Origin: Glycomyces harbinensis
GTDB lineage: Bacteria > Actinomycetota > Actinomycetes > Mycobacteriales > Micromonosporaceae
Assembly (NCBI RefSeq): GCF_900101745.1
Contig: NZ_FNAD01000004.1
Span: forward strand, 186,001-250,000
Direction of reading: 5' to 3'
DNA: 64,000 nucleotides
In this document: one piece after another, positions 32,145 through 40,567 of the stretch
Position numbering within the stretch: position 1 is the stretch's first letter
Layout of the letters: every line of letters begins with the position of its first letter
Position numbers and translations under genes: made by a program
The notes under the pieces: model-generated
Seen by the model: only the letters and a program-made list of their open reading frames with translations
Databases searched by the model: none
What the model was told of the DNA's origin: nothing

Positions 32145-32966
32145 ATGGCCGACACCGCGACCGAACGCCTCTCCGGCGCCGCCGCCCGCTACGGCGACGC
32201 CGACGCGACCCTCGACGTGGCCAACGACGTCGTCCGGCTCCAGCTCGCCCACCGCTCGGTGCGACGCTTCACGGGCCGGGACGTCACCGACGAGGAGCTG
32301 GCCGCCCTGGTGGCGGCCGCCCAGTCCGCGCCGACCTCCTCGAACCTCCAGCCCTGGAGCGTCATCGCGGTCCGCGACCCCGAACGCAAGGCGCGCCTCG
32401 CCCGCCTGTCCGCGAGTCAGGACTTCGTCGCGCAGGCGCCGCTGTTCCTGGTCTGGATCGCCGACCTCGGCCGCGCCCGCCGCCTCGCCGAACGCGCAGG
32501 CACCGACGTGCACGCGGCCGACTACCTCGAGACGACCCTCATCGGCTTCATCGACACCGCGCTGGCAGCCCAGAACGCCGTGGTCGCGGCGGAGTCCCTT
32601 GGCCTGGGCTCAGTCTTCGTGGGCGCCATCCGCAACCGTCCCGAAGCGGTCGCGGCCGAGCTGGGCCTGCCGCCGCACACGGTGGCGGCGTTCGGCCTCG
32701 CCGTCGGCGAACCCGATCCGGCCGAGCGAGCCGACGTGAAACCCAGGCTTCCCCAGGAAGCGGTCCTCCACCGGGAGCAGTACGACAGGGCGTCCGACGA
32801 CCTCATCCCCGTCTACGACGAGCGCCTGGAGGCCTACAACCGGCGCTTCGGCCTCAAAGGCACCTGGACCGACCGCGTACTGACCCGCCTGAAAGGCCCG
32901 GAGTCGATGGGCGGCAGGCACGTCCTGCGAGAAGTCCTGGAACGCTTCGGCCTCCCGTCCCGCTGA
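32145..32966 (+). CDS. NADPH-dependent nitroreductase/FMN oxidoreductase (NfsA-like)
   Basis: A 273-residue flavoprotein. HRSVRRFTGRDVTDEELAALVAAAQSAPTSSNLQPWSVIAV is the FMN-binding N-terminus. The family continues with TLIGFIDTALAAQNAVVAAESLGLGSVFVGAIRN and LGLPPHTVAAFGLAVGEP. The NfsA-type tail is KPRLPQEAVLHREQY. It reduces nitroaromatics, quinones or free flavin. It follows the aldo/keto reductase by two bases. It could feed reduced FMN to the divergent LLM monooxygenase; that link is an inference from position. Confidence 0.93.
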   Translation: MADTATERLSGAAARYGDADATLDVANDVVRLQLAHRSVRRFTGRDVTDEELAALVAAAQSAPTSSNLQPWSVIAVRDPERKARLARLSASQDFVAQAPLFLVWIADLGRARRLAERAGTDVHAADYLETTLIGFIDTALAAQNAVVAAESLGLGSVFVGAIRNRPEAVAAELGLPPHTVAAFGLAVGEPDPAERADVKPRLPQEAVLHREQYDRASDDLIPVYDERLEAYNRRFGLKGTWTDRVLTRLKGPESMGGRHVLREVLERFGLPSR

Positions 32967-33060
32967 GCACCGGTCGCCGCGTGTACCCCGGAATGGTGCG
33001 TTTCGTCGCTCCAGGTGCCTGAGGCCGCTGCGCGAATTACCATGAGTCAGGGAGGCGTGC

Positions 33061-33663
33061 ATGAGCGCATTGACACCGGGGTTCCGCGGCCACCGGCGCA
33101 CCGAGAGCGACCGGGTGCCGCCCGGTCAGTACCTGGTGGAGGACTTCCCGGTGCTCAGCGCCGGGCCGACCCCTTCGGTCGCCACCGACGGGTGGACGTT
33201 CACCGTCGTCAACGAGACCGGCGAGCGGACCGTCTGGGACTGGACCGAGTTCAACCGGCTCCCGCACGAGTCGCCTACCGTGGACATCCACTGCGTCACC
33301 AGGTGGTCCAAACTCGACACCTCCTGGCGGGGCGTCTCGGTCGACACCCTGCTCGCCGACGTCGAGACCGCCGCGGACTTCGCGGTGATCCACTCGTTCG
33401 ACGGCTACACCACCAACGTCCCGCTCCAGGACATCCTCGACGGCCAGGCCTGGGTCGCGACCGGCTACGACGGCTCGCCCCTGACCGCCGAGCACGGCGG
33501 CCCCGCGCGATTCCTGGTGCCGCACTTGTACTTCTGGAAGTCCGCCAAGTGGGTCTCGGGGATCACCCTCCACGACGAGGACGAGCCGGGATTCTGGGAG
33601 CGCGCCGGATACCACGACTACGGCGACCCCTGGCTCGAGCAGCGCTACCAGTCGGGGTGGTGA
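33061..33663 (+). CDS. Sulfite-oxidase-like molybdopterin oxidoreductase
   Basis: A 200-residue protein that is a lone Mo-cofactor domain of the sulfite oxidase/YedY superfamily. The molybdenum-binding cysteine is in VDIHCVTRWSKLDTSW (about residue 79). GYTTNVPLQDILDGQAWVA and the end HLYFWKSAKWVSGITL are family landmarks. No signal peptide is seen, so it may be cytoplasmic, unlike MsrP. GGGAGG precedes the ATG. It overlaps the flavin reductase gene (GTGA) and is followed by a zinc-ribbon protein. These three form a conserved-looking redox unit whose substrate is unknown. Confidence 0.9.
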   Translation: MSALTPGFRGHRRTESDRVPPGQYLVEDFPVLSAGPTPSVATDGWTFTVVNETGERTVWDWTEFNRLPHESPTVDIHCVTRWSKLDTSWRGVSVDTLLADVETAADFAVIHSFDGYTTNVPLQDILDGQAWVATGYDGSPLTAEHGGPARFLVPHLYFWKSAKWVSGITLHDEDEPGFWERAGYHDYGDPWLEQRYQSGW

Positions 33664-34379
33664 CCGGCATGTGGCAGAAGGCGCGCCTGGTCGAACGGCT
33701 CGTGGAGACCGAGTCGGCCACGACCCTGGTCTTCGAGCCCGAGACCTGGGACGGCCACGTCGCCGGCCAGCACGCCGACATCCGCCTCACCGCCGACGAC
33801 GGCTACCAGGCCGTGCGCTCGTACTCCCTGGCCGCGCCGCTCGAAGGCGGCCGGATCGCGTTCACGATCCAGCGCGTGCACGGCGGCGAATCCTCGACAT
33901 ACCTGTGCGACGACCTTCCCGTCGGCGCGTATGCGGAGGTTCGCGGGCCTGTCGGCGGCTGGTTCGTGTGGCGCGGCAACGAGACCCGTCCGGTCCTGCT
34001 CCTCGCGGGCGGCTCGGGGATCGTGCCGCTCCAGGCGATGGTCCGCCAGCGCCGCGCGCTCGGCTCCCGGGTGCCGTTCCGGCTCCTGTACTCGGTGCGG
34101 ACGCCCGAGGACGTCATCTACGCCGACGAACTGATCCGGCCGCCGCGCGGCGACGACGGCGTAGAGACGGTCTTGCTCTTCACCCGCGAGACGCTGGCGG
34201 GCTCGCGCCGACCGCCCGAGCGGATCGGCCTCGCCGACCTCACCGCCCACGGCTGGCCCGCCGACTTCGAACCCGACTGCTTCATCTGCGGCCCCAACGG
34301 CTTCGTGGAAGCCGCCGCCAAGCTCCTCATCGCCCTCGGCCATGACTCCCATCGGATCAAGACCGAACGCTTCGGCTGA
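33660..34379 (+). CDS. Ferredoxin-NADP-reductase-type flavin reductase
   Basis: A 239-residue protein with FAD and NAD(P) domains but no iron-sulfur tail. The FAD domain has the motif RSYSLAAP (expected RxYS). The pyridine-nucleotide domain has VLLLAGGSGIVPLQAMVRQRR, and the end DCFICGPNGFVEAAAKLLIALG carries the CGP motif. The start may be the GTG at 33660, overlapping the previous stop as GTGA, or ATG 33669. It is the natural electron donor for the adjacent molybdoenzyme. The partner assignment is inferred from the overlap. Confidence 0.92.
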   Translation: MTGMWQKARLVERLVETESATTLVFEPETWDGHVAGQHADIRLTADDGYQAVRSYSLAAPLEGGRIAFTIQRVHGGESSTYLCDDLPVGAYAEVRGPVGGWFVWRGNETRPVLLLAGGSGIVPLQAMVRQRRALGSRVPFRLLYSVRTPEDVIYADELIRPPRGDDGVETVLLFTRETLAGSRRPPERIGLADLTAHGWPADFEPDCFICGPNGFVEAAAKLLIALGHDSHRIKTERFG

Positions 34380-34388
34380 GGAGGCCCA

Positions 34389-34655
34389 ATGAACGACCAC
34401 GTCGACGGCAACATGCTGGCAGGTGCCCTGTGGCAGGTCTTCCGGCCGGACATCACCACGGCCGAAGGCCGCTGCGCGACCTGCGGCATGACCGGCCCGG
34501 TGGCGAGCCTGCACGTCTACACGGCGGCACCGGGAACGGTGGCCCGCTGCGCGGGCTGCCAGCAGGTGACCCTGCAACTGGTCCAGAGCGCGAACTCGAT
34601 GTGGCTCAGCACCGCGGGCCTGTCGTACCTGCGCTTCCCGAACCAGCTCCGCTGA
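34389..34655 (+). CDS. DUF6510-like zinc-ribbon protein
   Basis: An 88-residue protein. MNDHVDGNMLAGALWQVFRPD leads to two Cys pairs, CATCG (about residue 30) and CAGCQ (about residue 56), which should bind zinc as a ribbon. It ends LSTAGLSYLRFPNQLR. The order molybdoenzyme, flavin reductase and this protein is the usual context for family DUF6510. GAGGAGG precedes the ATG, nine bases past the previous stop. Role unknown; it may help assembly or electron transfer. Confidence 0.85.
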   Translation: MNDHVDGNMLAGALWQVFRPDITTAEGRCATCGMTGPVASLHVYTAAPGTVARCAGCQQVTLQLVQSANSMWLSTAGLSYLRFPNQLR

Positions 34656-34729
34656 CCGGACCGAGGGCCCGGCGATACCCGATCCGCTCGAGGAAGCGGC
34701 GAGTCAGCGCGACGATCTCGCCCGGTCGA

Positions 34730-35392
34730 TCAGGCGCGGAACGCCTCCCTCACCAGCGCGCCGATCTCGACGGTGAGGTCCTCGACGGACACCTCTCCCG
34801 GACCGAAGTACTTGTCCTCGTGGCCCTCCCCGCCGGGGAGGTCCCGGTTCGAGATCGTCAGCCGCAGGTTGCTCTCCGACGCGATGCACTCATATGACGC
34901 GCTCGCCGTGTCGGCGATGCTCTCCCGGCAGATGCCGTGCTCCCACCCGTCGAGCGATTCGTAGTCGACGCCCCACTCGATCGGCTCCAGGCTGTTCTCG
35001 ACGGAGGTGTCGACGGGCTCGTAAGCGCGGCTTTCGCGAACCTCGACGGTCAGGGTGAGCAGTTGCCCGTCACCGGTACCGTCAGCGGGCCTCCACTCCC
35101 ACTCGCACTTGTACTCGGCCCATGTGGCGCCGCTGTCGCGGATGTCGGGCCGGGGCGTGCCGGGATCGTCCCAGTCGAGGAGGCCGCCCACCGCGTCTCC
35201 GCCGCCCAGGCATTCCTCCGACCATGTTGCGGGGAAAGCGAACTCGTAGTCCAGACTGAGGCGCTTCACGAGCGGCACCGCCGCCAGGACGCCGATGAGG
35301 CCGACGACGACGCCCACGATGAGGAGCACCCGCCGGTTCGACCAGGGCCCCCGTTTCCCCGACTGCGGCACGGCGTTAGAGGCTGGATTCAT
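34730..35392 (-). CDS. Membrane-anchored exported protein of unknown function
   Basis: A 220-residue protein with a basic head (SGKRGPWSNRR), one membrane helix (about residues 22-42, VLLIVGVVVGLIGVLAAVPLV) and an outer domain. The outer domain has cysteines in EECLGG, YKCEWEW, GICRES and YECIAS that could form two bridges, and ends SVEDLTVEIGALVREAFRA. It resembles no family I can name. The start at ATG 35392 is chosen because the helix then lies at a normal distance from the N-terminus. It is separated from the transporter operon upstream by a terminator. Confidence 0.72.
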   Translation of the reverse strand: MNPASNAVPQSGKRGPWSNRRVLLIVGVVVGLIGVLAAVPLVKRLSLDYEFAFPATWSEECLGGGDAVGGLLDWDDPGTPRPDIRDSGATWAEYKCEWEWRPADGTGDGQLLTLTVEVRESRAYEPVDTSVENSLEPIEWGVDYESLDGWEHGICRESIADTASASYECIASESNLRLTISNRDLPGGEGHEDKYFGPGEVSVEDLTVEIGALVREAFRA

Positions 35393-35516
35393 GGTGGAAA
35401 CTCTCGGTGTCGACCTCATCGGCTTCGGAAGGCGCGGGGATCGCGATCCCGCGCATGCTCCATTCCGCCCGGACCGCTTCGATGTTCGCATAGAGCTCGT
35501 CGTCCGCAACGGCGAC

Positions 35517-35543
35517 GGGGCCGGTCGCGCCATGACCGGCCCC
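35517..35543 (-). terminator. Hairpin terminator of the ABC transporter operon
   Basis: GGGGCCGGTC (35517-35526) pairs perfectly with GACCGGCCCC (35534-35543), 28 bases after the last transporter gene. Confidence 0.78.
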
Positions 35544-35570
35544 TGCGCTGTTCGGTTGTCCGGCAGCCGT

Positions 35571-36476
35571 TCAGCCCTTGATCGCCCCCGTCAGGACTCC
35601 TGAGGTGAAGTAGCGCTGGAGGAACGGGTAGACCAGCAGGATCGGGACGGTCGCCAGGACGATGACGGCCATCTGGAGGGTCACACCCGGCGGCGGGGGC
35701 TGGTCGGGGGAGACCACGGCTCCCGGGATGGCGACGCCCGCCAGGACGTACTGCTGGAGCACCACCTGGATCGGCCACTTCTCCGAGTCGTTGATGTAGA
35801 GCAGTGCGTTGAAGTAGGTGTTCCAGTAGCCCACGGCGTAGAACAGGCCCATCACGGCGAGCACGGGTTTCGACAGGGGCAGCACGATCCGCAGGAAGAT
35901 CCGCCATTCGCCGGCGCCGTCGATGCGGGCCGCCTCGATGAGTTCCCCTGGGAGGCCTTGGAAGAAGTTCCGGATCACGATCATGTTGAAGGCCGAGATC
36001 AGGCCTGGGATGATCAGCGACCAGGTCGAGTCCAAGAGCCCGAGGTACTTGATGAGCATGAAGTTCGGGATGATGCCGGCGCTGAAGAACATGGTCGCCA
36101 GTACCAGGATCAGCACGAACTTGGCGCCGGGCACCTGCCGCGTTCTCACCAGGCCCCAGGCGAGCATGGAGGTCGCCGCCAGGGACAGGACGGTGCCGAC
36201 CACGGTGATGAACAGGGAGTTGCGCAGTCCTTGGAGGACGGTGCCGCCGTTGAAGATCGCCCGGTAGGCGTCGAGGGAGTACTCGGTCGGGAAGACCACG
36301 CCCGCGCGGGCCTGCTCGGGGGACGCGAAGCTCATCGCGATCACGTACACCAGCGGGTAGAGCATGGTGATCACGATCAGGACGATCACCACGGCCTTGA
36401 CGGCGCGGATCAAGGGCGAAGGCGGATTCATCCATGGCGGACGATCATTGGTCTTGGTCGTTGTCGCGGTGACCAT
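35571..36476 (-). CDS. Carbohydrate ABC transporter permease, LplC/MalG-type
   Basis: A 301-residue inner-membrane permease with six predicted helices. The EAA loop that docks with the ATPase reads GELIEAARIDGAGEWRIFLRIVLPLSKPVLA. It ends VLTGAIKG, the typical LplC end. The stop and start of neighbours overlap (TGATG) with the preceding permease. As in many actinobacterial sugar importers, no ATPase gene is in the operon, so a shared MsiK-like ATPase elsewhere is expected. It is the last gene of the four-gene set. Confidence 0.94.
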   Translation of the reverse strand: MVTATTTKTNDRPPWMNPPSPLIRAVKAVVIVLIVITMLYPLVYVIAMSFASPEQARAGVVFPTEYSLDAYRAIFNGGTVLQGLRNSLFITVVGTVLSLAATSMLAWGLVRTRQVPGAKFVLILVLATMFFSAGIIPNFMLIKYLGLLDSTWSLIIPGLISAFNMIVIRNFFQGLPGELIEAARIDGAGEWRIFLRIVLPLSKPVLAVMGLFYAVGYWNTYFNALLYINDSEKWPIQVVLQQYVLAGVAIPGAVVSPDQPPPPGVTLQMAVIVLATVPILLVYPFLQRYFTSGVLTGAIKG

Positions 36477-37459
36477 CAGAAGATCCCCTCCCCGCCCATC
36501 TTCTTGGCGAACTTGTTGGCCGCCAGCACCAGGACGGTGCCGATGACGCCCTTGAGCAGGCCTGCGGCGGTGGCGATGCCCCACTGCCCGCCGAGCACGC
36601 CCCTGAAGTACACGAAGGTGTCGAGCACCTGGGCGGCGTCGGCGCCGACCATGGGCTGCTGGAGCAGGAGCTGCTCGAAACCGACGGTGAGGATCGAGCC
36701 GATGTTCAAGATCAACAGGAGCGTCGCGACCGGGACGAGGGCCGGCAGGGTCACGTGCCAGGTCCGCTGCCAGCCCGAGGCGCCGTCGATGGCCGCGGCT
36801 TCGTAACGCTCGGAGGGAATCCCGGCGATGGCGGCGAAGAAGATGATGGTGCCCCAGCCGGCGTCCTTCCAGATGTTCTGGGCGACGACGAGGAACTTGA
36901 AGTTCTCGGCGTCGGTCATCAGGTCGAAGCCCGGCATGCCGAACCCGTCGAGGATGCCCGCGACGAGCCCGCCGCCGCCGACGACCTGCTGCCACACCGA
37001 GATGACGATGACCCAGGACAGGAAGTTCGGCAGGTAGACGATGGTCTGGACGAGGCGTTTGACCTTTTCGGACAGCAGCGAGTGCAGCAGGAGGGCGAGG
37101 GCGATCGGCGCCGGGAACGCGAAGGCCAGCTGGAGGAACGCGATGATGAGCGTGTTCCGCAGCGCGGTGACGATCTCGGGGTCGTTGAAGATCGCGGTGA
37201 AGTTCGCGAAGCCGACCCAGGGCGAGCCCTCGACGCCGCGGAACGGCGAGTAGTCCTGGAACGCGACGACGTTGCCGGCCATGGGCGCGTACATGAAGAC
37301 CAGGAAGAACGCGGCGCCGGGGATGATGAACGTGTACGACCAGCGTTCACGCCAGATCCTCTGGCGCAGTGAAAGCGTGCGCTTCTTGCCGGGAGCGGGC
37401 GGCCCCGAGGCCCGCTCGACGCGGGTCCCGGGGCCGGTCTCGGCGATGTTCACGCTCAC
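36476..37459 (-). CDS. Carbohydrate ABC transporter permease, LplB/MalF-type
   Basis: A 327-residue permease with six helices. WSYTFIIPGAAFFLVFMYAPMAGNVVAFQDYSPF is the LplB-type N-terminus. The EAA loop is RYEAAAIDGASGWQRTWHVTLPAL. It ends LVLAANKFAKKMGGEGIF. The start is GTG 37459, overlapping the solute-binding protein stop as GTGA. LplB-type importers of this class carry oligosaccharides, often uronate-containing or host-derived glycans, which would fit the lyase-like protein divergent from this operon. Confidence 0.94.
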   Translation of the reverse strand: MSVNIAETGPGTRVERASGPPAPGKKRTLSLRQRIWRERWSYTFIIPGAAFFLVFMYAPMAGNVVAFQDYSPFRGVEGSPWVGFANFTAIFNDPEIVTALRNTLIIAFLQLAFAFPAPIALALLLHSLLSEKVKRLVQTIVYLPNFLSWVIVISVWQQVVGGGGLVAGILDGFGMPGFDLMTDAENFKFLVVAQNIWKDAGWGTIIFFAAIAGIPSERYEAAAIDGASGWQRTWHVTLPALVPVATLLLILNIGSILTVGFEQLLLQQPMVGADAAQVLDTFVYFRGVLGGQWGIATAAGLLKGVIGTVLVLAANKFAKKMGGEGIF

Positions 37460-39105
37460 TTGCCCGCGTCCTCGAGCGCCTGGGCGTATTCGTCGCGGAC
37501 CTGGGTGCCTCCCTGCGACATGTAGCCGTCCACGAAGGACTGGAGGTCGTCGACGCTCTCGCGGCCGGTGATCACGCCGCGCTCGAAGTCGTCCCACTGC
37601 TGCTTGAGCTGCGCGCCTTTGGCGATGAAGGTCTGCGAGGCGGCTTCGAGGCCTTCGAGGGGGCGCACGATCGAGTGCTGGGCCATGGACTCCATGACGG
37701 CGACGAACGAATCGGTCCACTGCGCCTGGTTGGGGTGCACCCGGTACGAGTTGTCGCCGGAGGTGACGCCGACGTACTGGACGCCCATCTCGACGAGGCG
37801 CTCGGTGTCGACGATCGGGATGCCGTGCTCGTCGACGGTGTGGTGCTCGCCCTCGATGCCGTTCGCGATGAACATCTGCTCCTCCGAGCCGAACGGCGCC
37901 GAGAGGTAGTCGAGCACGTTGAGGATCTCGGTGAGGCGGTCCTCGTCCTCGGCCGCGGCGGCCGAGACGCAGGTCGACCTGCCATAAGGGACGTTGCGGA
38001 CCACGAGCTGGCCCGAGCCGTCGAACCCGGGCATGTCGAAGAAGTCGAAGGTCGCGCCCGGCAGGTCGGCCTCCTTCTGCGAGAGGCCCGTGATGGAGAC
38101 GACCCCGCCGACCGCGTCCCATGCCAGAGCGCTGCCGGAGACGATGTCGGCCGGATTGGCGGTCATGGCGACCGGGTCGAAGACGCCCTCGGACCAGGCG
38201 GCGGCGAGCCGTTCGAGCATCGTCTTGTAGTTCTCGGTCTGGATCATGTGCACCAGGTCGCCGTCGCCGTTCAGCTGCCATTCGGGGCCGGTCTTGAACA
38301 GGCGGTAGAACGGGATCGGCTCGTACTTGCTGAAGCCGTAGACCTTCTGGCCCCCGGGGCCCGAGCCGAGCGCCGAGACCTCTTTGAGCATGGTGAACAG
38401 CTCGTCGGCGTCCTTGGGCGCGCGGCCGATCGAGGTCTGGTCGACCAGGTCGGTGCGCATGATCGGCAGGTTCGTCAGGTTCCACACGATCGAGGGGACC
38501 TGGTAGATGCGGCCGTCCTTGAGGCTGGCGTTCCAGATCTCCTCCTTGCGGGCGGCCAGGTTCGGCCACTTCAGGATGCCGTCGCCGGAGAACGTCTCGG
38601 AGAGGTCGGCGAACGCGCCGTCGCGGATGCCCTGGAGGCAGGACGCGTTCTGATCGTCGACGAACACGAGGTCGGGGACGTCGCCGGAGGCGAGCATCGT
38701 CGCGAACTTCTGGTAGAAGACCGGCTGCGGCACGAACTGCGGCTCGAAGCTGACGCCGAGGCGCTCGTTGAGCTCCTGCCAGTACGGGTTGTCCTCCAGC
38801 GGCGTCGCCGGGTCGCCCCAGGTGAGCTGGAAGCTGGTGACCTTGCCGCCCGAGCCCGGGTCCCGGTCGACCGACTTGAAGTAGGACTTCGGGTACTCGG
38901 TGTAGACGCTTTCCATGCCGGGCGTCTCGCTCGTGTAGTACGGCTGGGCGTCCAGCTCGGGCGCGGGCTGGAAGGCGGGCGGGTCGTAGTCGCCGCCCGC
39001 GGCGGCCCCGCCGCCGCCCGAGCAGGCGGCGGTCGTGCCGACGGTGGCGGCCGCGGCGGCGGCGCCGGCCGCGCCGAGGAGCTTGCGACGTGAGAATTCG
39101 ACCAT
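37456..39105 (-). CDS. Extracellular solute-binding lipoprotein, LplA-type
   Basis: A 549-residue sugar-binding lipoprotein. The N-terminus MVEFSRRKLLGAAGAAAAAA has a twin-arginine motif and ends in the lipobox TTAACSGG, so it should be exported by Tat, then lipidated. The mature part has the large cluster D layout: VTSFQLTWGD, FATMLASGDVPDLVFVDD, LKDGRIYQVPSIVWNLTNLPIMR and the later FSKYEPIPFYRLFKTGPEW. It captures an oligosaccharide for the two permeases. AAGGAG precedes ATG 39105. The 2-hydroxyacid dehydrogenase gene lies 83 bases upstream in the same direction. Confidence 0.94.
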   Translation of the reverse strand: MVEFSRRKLLGAAGAAAAAATVGTTAACSGGGGAAAGGDYDPPAFQPAPELDAQPYYTSETPGMESVYTEYPKSYFKSVDRDPGSGGKVTSFQLTWGDPATPLEDNPYWQELNERLGVSFEPQFVPQPVFYQKFATMLASGDVPDLVFVDDQNASCLQGIRDGAFADLSETFSGDGILKWPNLAARKEEIWNASLKDGRIYQVPSIVWNLTNLPIMRTDLVDQTSIGRAPKDADELFTMLKEVSALGSGPGGQKVYGFSKYEPIPFYRLFKTGPEWQLNGDGDLVHMIQTENYKTMLERLAAAWSEGVFDPVAMTANPADIVSGSALAWDAVGGVVSITGLSQKEADLPGATFDFFDMPGFDGSGQLVVRNVPYGRSTCVSAAAAEDEDRLTEILNVLDYLSAPFGSEEQMFIANGIEGEHHTVDEHGIPIVDTERLVEMGVQYVGVTSGDNSYRVHPNQAQWTDSFVAVMESMAQHSIVRPLEGLEAASQTFIAKGAQLKQQWDDFERGVITGRESVDDLQSFVDGYMSQGGTQVRDEYAQALEDAGK

Positions 39106-39188
39106 GAGAGGTGTCTCCTTGAATCGACGTTGATTGCGGTGAGGGAATGCGGAGTGCGCTGCTTCGGCGGGAGAACGGGTGGCGTTCC

Positions 39189-40196
39189 CTAGGCCTGCTT
39201 CCACAGCGTCGCGGGATCGACGAGGTGGGCGAGGGGTTCGCCCCGGGAGAGGCGCTCGGCCTCCTCGACCATGAACAGCCCCATGCGGGACAGCTCGTTG
39301 CCGTGCGAGCCGGCCACGTGCGGGGTGAGGAAGACGTTCGGGAGGTCGAACAGCGGTGAATCGCGGGGGAGGGGCTCGGGGTGGGTCACGTCGACGACCG
39401 CCGACAGCCGGCCGGCCGCCGCTTCGGCGATCAACGCGTCGGTGTCGACCAGGCGCCCGCGCGCGGTGTTGATGACGACGGTGCCGTTCTTCATGGCGGC
39501 CAGGCGTTCGGCGCTGATGAGGCCCGCGGTCTCCGGCAGGTCCGGGGCGTGGACGGAGACGACGTCGCTGCGGGCCGCGAGCGAGTCGAGGTCGACCAGC
39601 TCCGCCCCGAGCGCGGCGGCCTCGGCCGGCTCCAGGTACGGGTCCGCCAGCAGGACTTCGAAGTCGAAGGGCCGCAGCAGTTCCAGCACCCGGCGCCCGA
39701 TCTTCGAGGCGCCCACGATCCCGACGGTCCGGCCGAAGTTCCCGACCTCGGGGTAGATGTACCCGAGCCGGAACGACCGCTCCCTGCGGAAGTCCTCGCG
39801 CAGTGCGAAGAGGTTCTTGCCCGCCATGAGGATCGCGGCCAGCGTGTACTCGGCCACCGGCAGCGCGTTCGCGCCCGAGGACGAGGAGACGGCGACCGGC
39901 CGGTCCCAGGCCGCATCGCCGACGACCGACTTCACCGAGCCCGCCGCGTGCAGGACCGCCCGCAGCCTCGGCGCCTTGGTGATCACCTCGTCGGTGAGCC
40001 GCGGTGCGCCCCAACTGGAGACGAGCACCTCGGCCTCGGCCAGCACCGGCTGCGCGGCCGCGTCGGCGAAGTCCTCGGCCACCAGCTCCGGGTCGAGGTC
40101 GAGCACGGCGAGGAGCCGCTTCATCAAGGGCTCGGGGAAGAGCTGGGGGAGGAACTCGGGGCTCATGGCGAGCAGTGCCCTCGGTCGGTCTGCCAC
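39189..40196 (-). CDS. D-isomer-specific 2-hydroxyacid dehydrogenase
   Basis: A 335-residue NAD-dependent dehydrogenase. The Rossmann motif is GRTVGIVGASKIGRRVLELL, with an Asp at the end of strand 2 (VLLADPY). Active-site residues are the Arg in INTARGRLVD, the Glu in THPEPLPRDSPLF and the His in LTPHVAGSHG. The start is GTG 40196 with AAGGA upstream; ATG 40166 is an alternative. First gene of the transporter operon, it probably acts on a keto- or hydroxy-acid derived from the imported sugar. Genes of this kind are frequent in LplABC-type loci. Confidence 0.92.
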   Translation of the reverse strand: MADRPRALLAMSPEFLPQLFPEPLMKRLLAVLDLDPELVAEDFADAAAQPVLAEAEVLVSSWGAPRLTDEVITKAPRLRAVLHAAGSVKSVVGDAAWDRPVAVSSSSGANALPVAEYTLAAILMAGKNLFALREDFRRERSFRLGYIYPEVGNFGRTVGIVGASKIGRRVLELLRPFDFEVLLADPYLEPAEAAALGAELVDLDSLAARSDVVSVHAPDLPETAGLISAERLAAMKNGTVVINTARGRLVDTDALIAEAAAGRLSAVVDVTHPEPLPRDSPLFDLPNVFLTPHVAGSHGNELSRMGLFMVEEAERLSRGEPLAHLVDPATLWKQA

Positions 40197-40350
40197 ACGG
40201 GGTCCTTCGATCGGCCGGATAGATATCGGTTTCTACGTTAAGATCTCCCGCGCCGATTGTCGAGACCTCAACATCGACCAATATCCACCCACGGTCACCA
40301 CGGCACCATAGTTAGCTTGTAACTGTGCAGCTAGACAACGCGATTCGCAT

Positions 40351-40457
40351 CAGATAACGATTCGGCAACTGCATGAGCAACCGTAGGATCGTCTCCCGAG
40401 AGAACAGAGAACGTTATCTGTCTGAGCCTTGATTCAGGCCCCGGCAGCCGCTATCGT
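40351..40457 (+). promoter_or_regulatory. Inverted repeat and promoter upstream of the lyase-like gene
   Basis: CAGATAACG (40351-40359) and CGTTATCTG (40412-40420) are an exact 9-bp inverted pair 52 bases apart, in an AT-richer divergent gap (40197-40567) that otherwise has no gene. TTGATT (40429-40434), 17 bases and TATCGT (40452-40457) form a good promoter for the plus-strand gene. The repeats could bind one regulator of both operons. Confidence 0.6.
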
Positions 40458-40567
40458 CCGCATAGATGGATTGCGATATCCCGCTGCTTCGCGGCCCGAG
40501 ACGGTCCACGTCCGCGCCCCGCGACGAGACCCGCAAGGCCCCTCACGCTCACTTGAAAGGACGTGCG

